This document shows, one piece after another, positions 33,632-42,672 of a DNA stretch of 64,000 nucleotides (the stretch's first letter is position 1; each line of letters opens with the position of its first letter). Source of the stretch: Calditrichota bacterium (GTDB taxonomy: Bacteria > Calditrichota > Calditrichia > Calditrichales > Calditrichaceae); assembly GCA_003854985.1 (NCBI GenBank), contig RQOG01000006.1:205827-269826 (forward strand), read 5' to 3'. Below the pieces are notes generated by a model. That model was not told the DNA's origin and did no database searches. It saw only the letters and a list, made by a program, of their open reading frames with translations. The translations under genes were made by a program, and so were the position numbers.

Positions 33632-33660
33632 TTGATAAATAAATATCCTCTCTTTAAATT
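33632..33660 (+). promoter_or_regulatory. Predicted sigma70-type promoter for asnS
   Basis: TTGATA at 33632-33637, a 17-base spacer and TAAATT at 33655-33660, about 35 bases before the asnS ATG. Confidence 0.38.
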
Positions 33661-33695
33661 AAAAACTCAAAGTTCGATAATAAAAGGAAAAAGCG

Positions 33696-34991
33696 ATGGC
33701 TCAAACTGTAACTATTTCTGAAATCTCCAAATACAACGGTCAGGAAGTCACCATTCAGGGCTGGCTTTATAACATGCGCTCCAGTGGTAAACTACGCTTT
33801 TTATTGGTGCGGGACGGCTCGGCCACTATCCAGTGCGTGGTTTTTAAAAATGACGTTTCGGAAGAGATTTTTACCAATGTGGATAAACTAACCCAGGAAA
33901 GCTCCCTGCGGGTTACCGGCAAAGTGGCCGAGGATAAACGCTCGCCGCTGGGTTACGAATTGCAGGTGCGCGATGTTGATATTGTACAGATTGCCGAAGA
34001 ATACCCGATTTCGCTTAAGGAACACGGGGTTGATTTTTTAATGGATCACCGTCACCTGTGGCTGCGCTCCAGGTTGCAGCACGCCGTAATGTTGGTTCGG
34101 CATGAAGTGATCCGGGCGGCCAGGGAATTTTTTGATAATCGGGGTTTTGTGCTAGTCGATTCGCCCATCTTTACGCCCAATGCGGCGGAAGGCACTACGA
34201 CTTTATTTGGCACTGATTATTTCGGTTCCAAAGCATATCTGACCCAGAGCGGCCAGTTATACGCCGAAGCCAGCGCCATGGCTTTTGGAAAAGTATATTG
34301 CTTCGGTCCCACTTTTCGCGCCGAAAAATCCAAAACCCGCCGCCATTTAACGGAATTCTGGATGATCGAACCGGAAGCGGCGTATTATGATTTAAATGAC
34401 GATATGAAGTTAGCTGAAGATTTTGTTTCACACCTGGTGCAGTCGGTGGTTAAAAACCGGCGCAGAGAATTGGAAACGCTGGAAAGGGACATCAGCAAAC
34501 TGGAACATATAAAGCCGCCTTTCCCGCGCATCCATTACAACGAAGCCGCCGAGATGGTTAAAAAAGAAAATCCGGAATTTAAGGTCGGCGATGATTTTGG
34601 CGGGGCCGATGAAACCATCGTATCAGAAAAATTTGATAAACCGGTGATCATTCATCATTACCCGGCGGCTATCAAGGCTTTTTATATGAAGCGCGATCCG
34701 CAGGAACCTCAGTCCGCTTTGGCTATGGATATTATAGCCCCGGAGGGTTACGGCGAGATTATCGGCGGTTCCCAGCGCGAAGATGATTATGATACGCTTC
34801 TGCAAAGAATAAAAGAACATAATCTGCCGGAAGCCGATTTTAAGTGGTATCTGGATTTAAGAAAATACGGTTCGGTTCCTCATTCCGGTTTCGGCCTGGG
34901 CATCGAACGCACGGTCGGCTGGATATGCGGCACAAAACATGTGCGGGAGACAATTCCGTATCCGCGGTTAATGCAAAGGATTTATCCTTAA
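33696..34991 (+). CDS. asnS: Asparagine--tRNA ligase
   Basis: A 431-residue class IIb aminoacyl-tRNA synthetase. The N-terminal OB fold binds the anticodon ([27 protein letters not shown]). The catalytic domain holds motif 2 ([25 protein letters not shown]) and motif 3 ([17 protein letters not shown]). The insert after motif 2 and the FYMKRDP segment fit AsnRS rather than AspRS. It charges tRNA-Asn with asparagine directly. Ribosome site AAAGG precedes the ATG. It heads a compact unit with three small genes. Confidence 0.95.
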   Translation: MAQTVTISEISKYNGQEVTIQGWLYNMRSSGKLRFLLVRDGSATIQCVVFKNDVSEEIFTNVDKLTQESSLRVTGKVAEDKRSPLGYELQVRDVDIVQIAEEYPISLKEHGVDFLMDHRHLWLRSRLQHAVMLVRHEVIRAAREFFDNRGFVLVDSPIFTPNAAEGTTTLFGTDYFGSKAYLTQSGQLYAEASAMAFGKVYCFGPTFRAEKSKTRRHLTEFWMIEPEAAYYDLNDDMKLAEDFVSHLVQSVVKNRRRELETLERDISKLEHIKPPFPRIHYNEAAEMVKKENPEFKVGDDFGGADETIVSEKFDKPVIIHHYPAAIKAFYMKRDPQEPQSALAMDIIAPEGYGEIIGGSQREDDYDTLLQRIKEHNLPEADFKWYLDLRKYGSVPHSGFGLGIERTVGWICGTKHVRETIPYPRLMQRIYP

Positions 34992-34992
34992 T

Positions 34993-35448
34993 ATGAAAAA
35001 ACTCATCGGCGTGATCGGCTCCGGGCAATGTGATTTGGATGTTCAAAACCTGGCCTACCAGGTGGGACTGGAAATAGGCAAAAAAAATTACGGATTAGTT
35101 TGCGGCGGACTGGGCGGCGTGATGGAATATGCGGCCAAGGGCTGTCATGAATCCGGCGGATTGACCGTCGGTATTTTACCGCAGGAAGACGCTGAATATG
35201 CGAATCCTTATATTGATTTAGCCATTCCGACTGGAATGGGTGTCGCCAGAAATCTGATCATCGTTCGAAGCGCCCTGGGATTAATTGCTGTAACAGGCAG
35301 ATACGGAACCTTATCCGAAATCGCTTATGCCCTGCAATTGGGTAAACCGGTCGTCGGACTGAATACCTGGGATATATCCGAAGATATCGTTAAGGCGGAT
35401 AATCCCCGGGATGCGGTGGATAAAATTACTAAATTGATTTCATCATGA
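34993..35448 (+). CDS. LOG/TIGR00725-family Rossmann-fold protein
   Basis: A 151-residue protein with the SLOG-type fold. GVIGSGQCD at the start, VCGGLGGVMEYAAKGCHESGG, MGVARNLIIVRSALGLIAVTGRYGTLSEIAYAL and KPVVGLNTWD are visible. The last part corresponds to the PGGxGTxxE nucleotide-binding motif of LOG proteins, here TGRYGTLSE. Relatives include cytokinin-type phosphoribohydrolases and DprA; this short subfamily has no fixed function. It starts one base after the asnS stop and overlaps the acylphosphatase start by four bases. Confidence 0.85.
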   Translation: MKKLIGVIGSGQCDLDVQNLAYQVGLEIGKKNYGLVCGGLGGVMEYAAKGCHESGGLTVGILPQEDAEYANPYIDLAIPTGMGVARNLIIVRSALGLIAVTGRYGTLSEIAYALQLGKPVVGLNTWDISEDIVKADNPRDAVDKITKLISS

Positions 35449-35720
35449 AAGAAGCCTGCAAAATAATCGTTAAAGGCCGGGTTCAGGGAGTCGGTTACCG
35501 TTGGTTCGCACGGGAAAAAGCGCAGCAGCTCGGATTGACGGGTTATGTTCGCAATCTGCCGGACGGCAATGTGGAAGTATTTGCCGAAGGGGAGCAGGAA
35601 AAACTTTTTACATTAATTAACATTTTGAAAGAAGGACCATCCTGGTCAATGGTCACCGATCTGGATATTGAAAATATGGAATATAAAGGAATTCATAGAG
35701 ATTTTAATATCGCCATGTAA
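35445..35720 (+). CDS. acyP: Acylphosphatase
   Basis: A 91-residue protein of standard acylphosphatase size and sequence: KGRVQGVGYRWFAREKAQQLGLTG, then YVRNLPDGNVEVFAEG. The catalytic Arg (in GYRWF) and Asn (in VRNLPDG) are present. It hydrolyses acyl phosphates. Its ATG overlaps the stop region of the LOG-like gene (ATGA), and apt follows 11 bases downstream. Confidence 0.95.
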   Translation: MKEACKIIVKGRVQGVGYRWFAREKAQQLGLTGYVRNLPDGNVEVFAEGEQEKLFTLINILKEGPSWSMVTDLDIENMEYKGIHRDFNIAM

Positions 35721-35731
35721 GGAAAATAAAA

Positions 35732-36253
35732 ATGCAGCTTGAAGAAATTAGATCAGCCATCCGCGATGTACCCGATTTTCCGCAGAAGGGCATCCTGTTT
35801 AAAGATATTACGACCATTCTGAACCAGCCCGAGTATTTTAAAAATGTCATCAATTTACTATACGACAAGGTATGCGATAATAACGTGGATTATGTGGCCG
35901 GAATAGAGTCCCGCGGTTTTATTTTCGGCAGCGTTCTGGCCGATCGTCTGAACTGCGGTTTTGTGCCGATCCGTAAACCGGGAAAACTGCCGGCCGCAGT
36001 GCATCAGGTTGAGTATCAACTGGAATATGGCGCCGATAAGCTCGAAATCCACCGGGACGCTTTTCCCGAAGGTAAAAACGTAGTAATAATCGATGATCTG
36101 CTTGCCACCGGAGGCACGGCGGCCGCGGCTGCGGAATTAGTAGAAAAAGCGGGCGGCAAAGTGATAAAATTATTGTTTATCATTGAACTGGCGTTTCTTA
36201 AAGGCCGGCAAAAAATAAGTAAATATGATTTCCATTCTTTAATTGAATTTTGA
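35732..36253 (+). CDS. apt: Adenine phosphoribosyltransferase
   Basis: A 173-residue type I phosphoribosyltransferase of normal Apt length. The start IRDVPDFPQKGILFKDITTIL is diagnostic, followed by AGIESRGFIFG, RKPGKLPA and the PRPP loop VVIIDDLLATGGTAAAAAELVEKAG. It salvages adenine to AMP. It is the last gene of the asnS unit; tRNA-Arg lies 70 bases downstream. Confidence 0.96.
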   Translation: MQLEEIRSAIRDVPDFPQKGILFKDITTILNQPEYFKNVINLLYDKVCDNNVDYVAGIESRGFIFGSVLADRLNCGFVPIRKPGKLPAAVHQVEYQLEYGADKLEIHRDAFPEGKNVVIIDDLLATGGTAAAAAELVEKAGGKVIKLLFIIELAFLKGRQKISKYDFHSLIEF

Positions 36254-36323
36254 TAAAGCCGTTAATTCATGATCAGCCTTGCCTTTTGTGGCAATCATTT
36301 CTAAATTTGCCCTTAAGTTTAAT

Positions 36324-36397
36324 GCCCCTGTAGCTCAGCAGGATAGAGCAGAGGCTTCCTAAGCCTTGTGTCGGGAGTTCGAATCTCTCCAGGGGTA
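36324..36397 (+). tRNA. tRNA-Arg (anticodon CCT)
   Basis: A 74-base cloverleaf: acceptor arm GCCCCTG/CAGGGGT (first pair G-T), D arm GCTC...GAGC, anticodon stem GAGGC/GCCTT around the loop TTCCTAA, T arm GGGAG TTCGAAT CTCTC, discriminator A. The CCT anticodon reads AGG. CCA is not encoded. A T run follows at once and may end the transcript. Confidence 0.96.
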
Positions 36398-36444
36398 CTT
36401 TTTTTACCATACATTTTAAATGATGGTTAAGTCTGATAATTAAT

Positions 36445-37596
36445 ATGACATTATCATACAAAGAAATAGGTCCGAGCGGAACTGTTCAGATTCATCAGGT
36501 AACCACAAAAAAAGATTTAAAGCATTTTATAAACCTGCCATACCAATTAAGGAAGAATGATCCGTATTGGATACCTCCCCTTAAAGCTGAGCAGAAAAAA
36601 ATATTTGATATCCGGCGTAATTCGCTGTTTAAACACATAAAACATCAATTTTTTATGCTTAAAAATAACGGACAATTTACCGGTCGCATCGCCGCATACA
36701 TTAATCCGGAAGTCAATCAATATTTAAATGAAAAGCTTGGCTTTATTGGGTATTATGAATGTATTGATGATGAAAATTCTGCAAACCTATTATTAAAAAC
36801 GGCCGAAAAATGGCTTTCCGAACAGGGGGTGGAAAAAATTCGCGGGCAGTGGAATTTTGAATCCCAGGATATCGGGCTGGTAATCGAAGGTTATCAGGTT
36901 CCACCTGTGATCTTATCTTCTCAGAATCCGCCGTTTTACAATGATCATTTTCAACAATTCGGCTTTGGTAAAATCAAGGAGCTGTTTGTTTATGGATGCG
37001 ATGTGGCATCCGGTTATACCTTTCCTTATCGGTTTATAAATTATACCGATCTGATCGCCCGGCGCTATAAGATTACAATCCGCTCCATTAATATGGACAA
37101 GCTGGCTGAAGAAACCCGGCTGATTGTCCGGCTTACGAACGAGGCTCTGGCTGACAACTGGGGCTTTTATCCAGTCCATGAAAGCGAAGCGGACGAAATC
37201 GCCCGTGATCTTAAACAGATTATCAATCCCGATATTGTTCTTTTTGCAGAAGCGGATGGACAGCCAATCGGTTATTTACTGGCTCTTCCGGATATCAATA
37301 GTATTCTGCAAAATCTTAATGGGCGTTTATTTCCTGTCGGGATATTTAAACTGATAAGCGGAATAAAAAAAATTAACCGTTTTAGGGTGTGGTCTCTGGC
37401 CATATTAAAACCCTATCAGCAAAAAGGTGTTTCCGCGCTGCTTTTCAGGAAACTTAATGAAACGCTTGGGCATAAAATGCCTTATGTGGAAGCTAACTGG
37501 GTTTTGGAAGATAATGCATCGATGAATAACGCCATGAAGCATTTGAAATTTGTATTGATAAAGAAATACAGAATATATGAAAAGAGATTGAAATAA
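36445..37596 (+). CDS. GNAT-like N-acetyltransferase of unknown substrate
   Basis: A 383-residue soluble protein of a conserved but uncharacterised family. The N-terminal half has LPYQLRKNDPYWIPPLKAEQKKIFD and GRIAAYINPEVNQY with GFIGYYECIDDENSANLLLKTAEKWLSEQG, which reads like one GNAT fold. The second half, with FAEADGQPIGYLLALPD and KPYQQKGVSALLFRKLNETL, is a second GNAT-like unit. No catalytic residue can be named. The first ATG is used; the ribosome site is weak. It stands alone between the tRNA and the envelope cluster. Confidence 0.7.
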   Translation: MTLSYKEIGPSGTVQIHQVTTKKDLKHFINLPYQLRKNDPYWIPPLKAEQKKIFDIRRNSLFKHIKHQFFMLKNNGQFTGRIAAYINPEVNQYLNEKLGFIGYYECIDDENSANLLLKTAEKWLSEQGVEKIRGQWNFESQDIGLVIEGYQVPPVILSSQNPPFYNDHFQQFGFGKIKELFVYGCDVASGYTFPYRFINYTDLIARRYKITIRSINMDKLAEETRLIVRLTNEALADNWGFYPVHESEADEIARDLKQIINPDIVLFAEADGQPIGYLLALPDINSILQNLNGRLFPVGIFKLISGIKKINRFRVWSLAILKPYQQKGVSALLFRKLNETLGHKMPYVEANWVLEDNASMNNAMKHLKFVLIKKYRIYEKRLK

Positions 37597-37840
37597 AGCA
37601 GAAGAAAAACAAGTTTAGCTTTTGATGACGAAATGAAATCATTATAAGGCGCATTGATGAAAATCATACTGAACTGTTAAAATTTTACTTTAATTTGTGA
37701 GCTGAATAATGATATGATGGTTTAGTTGTTAAGAAAAACATGCATTGACTTATAAAAGTTTGTAATTTTGAAGCCGATAATTTAGAAGGAAGATAAAAAG
37801 ATAATAAAACTATTAATATCAATCTTTAATGGAGGTAAAA

Positions 37841-38449
37841 ATGAAACAGTTGTTTGTAATCCTTGTTGTATTTTCTATGATCAGCATAATGATGAGCTGT
37901 GGCGGACCATCCCGGACTGTATCGCGTATTCAGGCCGATCAAGCTACCGATATCAGTGGTAAATGGAACGATACCGATTCACGTTTGACCGCCGAAGCGA
38001 TGATTAAGGATGTGTTGTCGCGTCCCTGGCTGATGGATTTCGAAGCTGCTAATGGCAAAAAACCTACAGTTATCGTTGGAACCATTAGAAACAAAAGCAG
38101 TGAACACATTGCGGTTGAAGCCTTTGTTAAAGATATGGAACGCGAATTGATAAACTCCGGTCAGGTTGAATTTGTCGCTTCTAGGATTGAAAGAGAAGAG
38201 GTTCGCGACGAAAGAATGGACCAACAAACTAACGCTTCTATTGAAACGGCCAAGGAACTGGGAAATGAAACCGGCGCGGATTTTATGTTAAAAGGTACAA
38301 TCAATTCTTTTGTGGATTCTTTTGAAGGGCAGAAAGCCGTTTCTTACCAGGTCGATCTGGAACTGATTAATCTCGAAACCAACAGCAAAGTATGGCTTGG
38401 CAACAAGAAGATTAAAAAAATGGTTGAGCAAAAAGGCGCCAAGTGGTAA
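37841..38449 (+). CDS. LpoB-like lipoprotein (penicillin-binding protein activator family)
   Basis: The start is ATG 37841, five bases after GGAGG (37831-37835); the ATG at 37829 overlaps that ribosome site. The 202-residue protein has a lipoprotein signal ending MMSCGG (Cys near 20). Its body fits LpoB: LTAEAMIKDVLSRPWLMDFEAANGKKPTVIVGTIRNKSSEHI, then a C-terminal GADFMLKGTINSFVDSFEGQKAVSYQVDLELINLETNSKVWLG. LpoB activates PBP1b from the outer membrane in enterobacteria; distant relatives need not. It is first in an envelope cluster and is followed by its own hairpin terminator, so it may be made in excess over the genes downstream. Confidence 0.85.
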   Translation: MKQLFVILVVFSMISIMMSCGGPSRTVSRIQADQATDISGKWNDTDSRLTAEAMIKDVLSRPWLMDFEAANGKKPTVIVGTIRNKSSEHIAVEAFVKDMERELINSGQVEFVASRIEREEVRDERMDQQTNASIETAKELGNETGADFMLKGTINSFVDSFEGQKAVSYQVDLELINLETNSKVWLGNKKIKKMVEQKGAKW

Positions 38450-38469
38450 TTAAGTATTTAAAGTTAAAT

Positions 38470-38496
38470 CCGGTGAATATTGTTTTCACCGGTTTT
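38470..38496 (+). terminator. Terminator or attenuator after the lpoB-like gene
   Basis: CCGGTGAA at 38470-38477 pairs with TTCACCGG at 38485-38492, followed by TTTT. The short T run suggests partial read-through into the next gene. Confidence 0.65.
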
Positions 38497-38585
38497 GAAT
38501 CTTTACTGGATATAAGAAAACTGATAAATCAGGTATAAATAAGTAAATAATTTAAAAATCCGGGCGATGATTAAAAAAAGTTAAA

Positions 38586-40031
38586 ATGAATTTTAGGAGA
38601 ATGATAAATAAAATGAAAATATCCCGGCAAAAACTGATTTATTCGGTATTATTTACTTTTTTCATACTATATCTTTTTAATGGATGCGCGGCTACCAGAA
38701 CCGCAGTTAAATTTTATGACCCCATTACAACCGATCTAAGTTTCGGCAGATATGAGGATGCCAGCAAAAAAATAGATCTTGCTAAGACGCAAAATCAATA
38801 TGTCGAAAAAGACCGGGTTCTTTATTATCTCGATAAGGGAATCGTACTTTATTATGCCGGACAGCATCAGCAGAGCAATGAATATTTCGACAAAGCCGAA
38901 CTGGCTATGGAAGAACTTTTTACAAAAAGTATCTCCAAGGCCGCCGCTTCATTTATTCTTAACGATAATGTTATGGATTATTTTGGCGAAATCTATGAAA
39001 ATATTTATATCAATGTTTTTAAAGCGCTCAATTATATCAACATGGATCAATTCAACGAAGCCTATGTGGAAATAAAGCGGGTCAACGACAAACTGCGCGA
39101 GTTGGATACGAAATACGGCGATATGGCCCGGGAAATGAACAGCGCCGAAGACGCGCATGATAATATTAAATATATATCGCCAAATTTTTATAATAATGCT
39201 CTGGCCAACTATCTAAGCTATCTTGTTTTCAGGGCGGACAGGGAATATGATAACAGCCGGATTTCTTTTGAAAAAATGCAGGAAGCTTTTCAAACACAAC
39301 CGAAGGTTTATGACTACCAGATTCCTGCAAGTTTACAATCAGCAACATTAGCCGACGGATCGGATCGTTTTGATCAGAATAGTAATATTTTAAGCATTCT
39401 GGCCTTTACCGGACAGGCGCCCTTTAAACGCGCCGTGGGTGGTCAGATCACTACTTATGACGATGCCATCGGTATACACGGTCTTGAAATGCCGATAGCT
39501 CTGCCAAATATTTATTTCCCGGGCGTTAAATCCGGATATCACTTTAAATTTGCTTTTCCCGCTCTTACCGTAAACCCATCAAAAATTGCCTTTGTAGAGG
39601 TTTATGTGGACGGCCAGAAAATAGGCGAATTGGAAGTTCTGGAAAAAATGGATCAGATTGCCAAATATACCTTTGATTCCCGGATGACCATGGTTGCCGT
39701 GAAGACTATTTTGAGAACGGTTTCAAAAGGATTACTTGCCGCAGAAGGTAAAAAGAAGTTAAAAGAAAAAACCGGCGCCAATGCTTTTTGGGGTACTGTA
39801 CTCAATGCGGCGGCTGATATTGCGGTAGACGCTACCGAAAATCCCGATCTGAGAGGCTGGCGAACCATGCCGCAAACCTGTTATGCAGGCGAATTTCCGA
39901 TAACTCCCGGCCGGCATAATGTCGAGATAAGATTTCTGCAAAGAGACCGGATTGTGGTAGACAAAAAAGTGTATCCTGAATTTGAGGTAAAAAATAATAT
40001 CAATTTAGTAGACGCTTATTCATTTAATTAA
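38586..40031 (+). CDS. COG3014-like lipoprotein
   Basis: A protein of up to 481 residues. Starts at 38586, 38601 and 38613 are possible. AGGAG at 38595-38599 is nearest to 38601 and 38613, and the latter gives a normal lipoprotein signal (MKISRQKLIYSVLF...FNGCAA). The N-terminal 200 residues are TPR-like helices (FGRYEDASKKIDLAK, YLDKGIVLYYAGQHQQSNEYFDKAELAMEELF). The C-terminal half is a beta-rich domain with KIAFVEVYVDGQKIGELEVLEKM and HNVEIRFLQRDRIVVDKKVYPEF. This matches the COG3014 group, which often accompanies LpoB-like and LPP20-like lipoproteins. Function is unknown. The next gene begins 17 bases downstream. Confidence 0.72.
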   Translation: MNFRRMINKMKISRQKLIYSVLFTFFILYLFNGCAATRTAVKFYDPITTDLSFGRYEDASKKIDLAKTQNQYVEKDRVLYYLDKGIVLYYAGQHQQSNEYFDKAELAMEELFTKSISKAAASFILNDNVMDYFGEIYENIYINVFKALNYINMDQFNEAYVEIKRVNDKLRELDTKYGDMAREMNSAEDAHDNIKYISPNFYNNALANYLSYLVFRADREYDNSRISFEKMQEAFQTQPKVYDYQIPASLQSATLADGSDRFDQNSNILSILAFTGQAPFKRAVGGQITTYDDAIGIHGLEMPIALPNIYFPGVKSGYHFKFAFPALTVNPSKIAFVEVYVDGQKIGELEVLEKMDQIAKYTFDSRMTMVAVKTILRTVSKGLLAAEGKKKLKEKTGANAFWGTVLNAAADIAVDATENPDLRGWRTMPQTCYAGEFPITPGRHNVEIRFLQRDRIVVDKKVYPEFEVKNNINLVDAYSFN

Positions 40032-40048
40032 AAAATCAGGATTAAATT

Positions 40049-41080
40049 ATGAAATTAATAAAAGCATATGTTTTAATTTCCCTAATTTCTCTTGTTTTAA
40101 TTCAGTGTTCATCTGCGGAAAAAACGAGAAATATTGCGGCCGATGATAAAAATCCTTCATGGATCGATACCCCCCATGATATGTATCCGCAGGAACAGTA
40201 TTTTACAGGCGTAGGAACCGGTGATTCAAGGGATGCCGCCGAAAATAACGCGATCGGTTCTATTGCAAAAATATTTCAGTCACAGGTACGCGTAAGCCAG
40301 TCGCTGCAGGAGGCTTTCCTGGAAACTGAAAATTCTTTTAAAAGCGAATCCCAAATGAATCGGAATACCAGAATTGGCAGTAATCTGGAGCTTAAAAATG
40401 TAAAAGTACAGCAATCTCATTTTTCATCAAAAGATGGTTTGTATTACGTTCTGGCTACGCTGGACAGACTGGAAACGGCCGGGCTGTACAAAGATGATAT
40501 AAGTAAAAACAATGCTTCTATAAGCGAAACATATCTCGATGCTCAAAACGCGCCGGATAAGAATAAGAAATATGTTCTTTTATCCAGAGCAAAAGCCAAA
40601 TACGATCAAAACCAGGGTTTAAAAGAAATCTATAAAATCCTGATGCCCACAAAGGCTGAAATACCGGAAGCGGTTACGGGAGACGAGATCAACAAAGAAC
40701 TTAATGAAGCAACAGAACAGATTTCTGCCGGTTTACAACCGGATGCTAATTGTCCCCCCGCCGTATCCGATTATATAAAGGAATTAATCGGGAAGATCGG
40801 CTTTCCGATGAAAGAGGGCCGGACAGATTTTATATTCAAATATAATCTGACTCTGAATCCGGCAGAGATGAACCGGAGCGACATGACGGGATTTAACTGG
40901 AAACTGACGGTGGAAATTATCGATAATATTTCGGGTTCTTCCATGAATGCTTTTAATGTGGATAAACGTACGCTTGGTATTTCGGAAGAACAGGCCAAAT
41001 TAAAGATCATGAAATCGGTTCAAGAAGAAATTACAGGAAGTTTGTATAAAAAGTTTATTGAGTATATGGCGCAGAAATAA
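40049..41080 (+). CDS. LPP20-family lipoprotein
   Basis: A 343-residue lipoprotein with lipobox LVLIQCSS (Cys near 20). Residues about 37-150 match LPP20: NPSWIDTPHDMYPQEQYFTGVGTGDSRDAAENNAIGSIAKIF, then a conserved block ending YYVLATLDRLETAGLY. The second half adds a different alpha/beta domain (INKELNEATEQISAG; GFNWKLTVEIIDNISG). LPP20-type proteins include the Helicobacter Lpp20 antigen and FlgP-like outer-membrane lipoproteins. It directly follows the COG3014-like gene and is probably co-transcribed. Confidence 0.82.
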   Translation: MKLIKAYVLISLISLVLIQCSSAEKTRNIAADDKNPSWIDTPHDMYPQEQYFTGVGTGDSRDAAENNAIGSIAKIFQSQVRVSQSLQEAFLETENSFKSESQMNRNTRIGSNLELKNVKVQQSHFSSKDGLYYVLATLDRLETAGLYKDDISKNNASISETYLDAQNAPDKNKKYVLLSRAKAKYDQNQGLKEIYKILMPTKAEIPEAVTGDEINKELNEATEQISAGLQPDANCPPAVSDYIKELIGKIGFPMKEGRTDFIFKYNLTLNPAEMNRSDMTGFNWKLTVEIIDNISGSSMNAFNVDKRTLGISEEQAKLKIMKSVQEEITGSLYKKFIEYMAQK

Positions 41081-41109
41081 TAAATAATATTTATTAAAAA
41101 AGTGGAAAT

Positions 41110-41131
41110 TTGATTTAAATCAATGTATAAT
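41110..41131 (+). promoter_or_regulatory. FNR/CRP-type palindrome next to a -10 box
   Basis: TTGATTTAAATCAA at 41110-41123 is a perfect TTGAT-N4-ATCAA dyad, the FNR consensus. TATAAT at 41126-41131 follows two bases later; no matching -35 is seen. The dyad would lie between -35 and -10, a place that suits repression or occlusion. No FNR/CRP gene is in the window. Confidence 0.4.
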
Positions 41132-41201
41132 ATGGGTGAAAAATTAATAATTGTCGTTTAGAAATGACCTAAATCATTAACTAATTATAAGGAGAGTAAG
41201 A

Positions 41202-41813
41202 ATGAAGAAGTACATTATCGCTTTATTATCGATGGTTATCGCTGCATTTTTTATCACATCCTGCGGTGGTGGCAAAAAGGCTGTGGCAGATCCTGCAGAT
41301 GCCGATTTTGTTGAAGTAGCCGATCCTTTTGAAGATTTAACAACCATGGCTAACCAGATTATCGAAGGCGGCGGTGTGGCCGCAGTGGGCGAAGGCATTT
41401 CCGAACGCAGCGATATAGCGAAGGAAAAGGCAGTAACTAATGCCCAGGGTAAATTAGCAGAGATTTTTGATCTGAAAGTCCAGAAAATGAAAAAATCTTT
41501 TATGGAAGAAATCGGCAGCGCGGATGATTCGGAAATCAATGAAGCCTTTACATCGGTTACGAAAACTTTAACCAGCAAGGTATTAAAAGGCGCGATCGTA
41601 CAAAAATCGAAAATGACAAAAAATCCAAAGACCAATCAATATAAAACCGGTGTTGTCGTTGCCATTACGCCTAAAACGGTTAACATGTCTGTTATGGATG
41701 AATTGGAAGCTTCGAAACCCAAACTGTATGAAAGATTCAGAGCTTCTCAGGCTTATGAAGAACTTAAAAATGAAATGGACGATTACGAAAAACAACAGAG
41801 CGGCGGAATGTAA
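41202..41813 (+). CDS. LPP20-like lipoprotein, single domain
   Basis: A 203-residue lipoprotein with lipobox FFITSCGGG (Cys near 23). The core GGGVAAVGEGISERSDIAKEKAVTNAQGKLAEIFDLKVQ is the LPP20 strand-turn-helix, and the closing strand is QYKTGVVVAITPKTVN. The C-terminus is a charged helix (YEELKNEMDDYEKQQ). It has its own leader, with TATAAT and an FNR-like dyad, a strong AAGGAGAG ribosome site and a terminator after it. It can thus be expressed apart from its neighbours. Confidence 0.8.
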   Translation: MKKYIIALLSMVIAAFFITSCGGGKKAVADPADADFVEVADPFEDLTTMANQIIEGGGVAAVGEGISERSDIAKEKAVTNAQGKLAEIFDLKVQKMKKSFMEEIGSADDSEINEAFTSVTKTLTSKVLKGAIVQKSKMTKNPKTNQYKTGVVVAITPKTVNMSVMDELEASKPKLYERFRASQAYEELKNEMDDYEKQQSGGM

Positions 41814-41822
41814 TTTTGTTAA

Positions 41823-41852
41823 GGGGGTGGTTTAGCCATCCCCTCTTTTTTT
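41823..41852 (+). terminator. Rho-independent terminator
   Basis: GGGGTGG at 41824-41830 pairs with CCATCCCC ending near 41843 (with a G-T pair) around the loop TTTAG, followed by a run of seven or more T. Confidence 0.8.
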
Positions 41853-41876
41853 AATATTTAATTTTAGTGAAAATAT

Positions 41877-42647
41877 ATGGATAGGATGTCTTGCAAAATA
41901 AAGAATGGATTTTTCTGGTTATTGGCAGTTTTAGGAGCCTTGGAAGCCTCCAATACTTATCCCACATGGTTTCTGTATCCTAAAAATTATGATAGTATCT
42001 ATGTGGGTTATACTTATAATGGTTCTCCGGAATATATAGACGCAGAGAATACCTTTTGCGTTTATCAGGAATGTATTGTATCCGGAACTCTGGAAATTTA
42101 TGGAACGGAAAAAGAACAGGGTTTATTGAGAAATAGTAATTATTATTATTTTTTTTCTCCGGATTCCCTGGAAGCTGTGCGCGATAAGTTATATCAAGCA
42201 GATCGGTTTAACATCAGCATATTAACGGATGATTATGTTTCTGCCTTTGTGCTGGATACGGCTTATCAGTTTCAGGCTGAATATATCGATTCCAGGAACT
42301 TACAGGCTCCGGAATGGCTGAATAAAGATTTTTTTGAAGATGACAAATACTATTATGGAATCGGAATGTACACTTCAACCGGCGGAGAGTCGGATGCATG
42401 GAAAACAGCAGAGGAAAGATCTATATTCAAAATTATTACCAATATCGCTGTTCAGTTTCATAAGCTTAAAATGTTTAAACAGGATGAGGCCGGGGCTGAA
42501 ATAATGGATGAAATATCTATTATAAAAGTTAAATATCTTCTTAAAAATATTAAGATTCTTGAACGGTATCCGGACAGAGAAAATGCCCTGTTTTATGTTT
42601 TAACGCGAATTGCGAAAAGCGATGTAATATCGCCAATGATGCGCTAA
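41877..42647 (+). CDS. Exported protein with two LPP20-like units
   Basis: A 256-residue protein with an N-terminal hydrophobic signal (NGFFWLLAVLGALEAS). It contains the LPP20 motif twice. The first is YPTWFLYPKNYDSIYVGYTYNGSPEYIDAEN near residues 28-58. The second is APEWLNKDFFEDDKYYYGIGMYTSTGGESDAWKTAEERSIFKI near 142-185. Each has P-x-W, an aromatic strand with a glycine turn, then an alanine-containing helix. There is no lipobox cysteine at the usual place, so it is probably periplasmic. Starts at 41877 and 41886 are both possible. The next gene begins 25 bases downstream. Confidence 0.65.
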   Translation: MDRMSCKIKNGFFWLLAVLGALEASNTYPTWFLYPKNYDSIYVGYTYNGSPEYIDAENTFCVYQECIVSGTLEIYGTEKEQGLLRNSNYYYFFSPDSLEAVRDKLYQADRFNISILTDDYVSAFVLDTAYQFQAEYIDSRNLQAPEWLNKDFFEDDKYYYGIGMYTSTGGESDAWKTAEERSIFKIITNIAVQFHKLKMFKQDEAGAEIMDEISIIKVKYLLKNIKILERYPDRENALFYVLTRIAKSDVISPMMR

Positions 42648-42672
42648 CTCATATACATGAAAGGAACATCCA

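Noticed and set aside
36273..36461. Minus-strand frame reading LERFELPTQGLGS...LLSYRG
   Set aside because: This is the well-known false translation of the antisense of a tRNA-Arg gene; the tRNA at 36324-36397 explains it.
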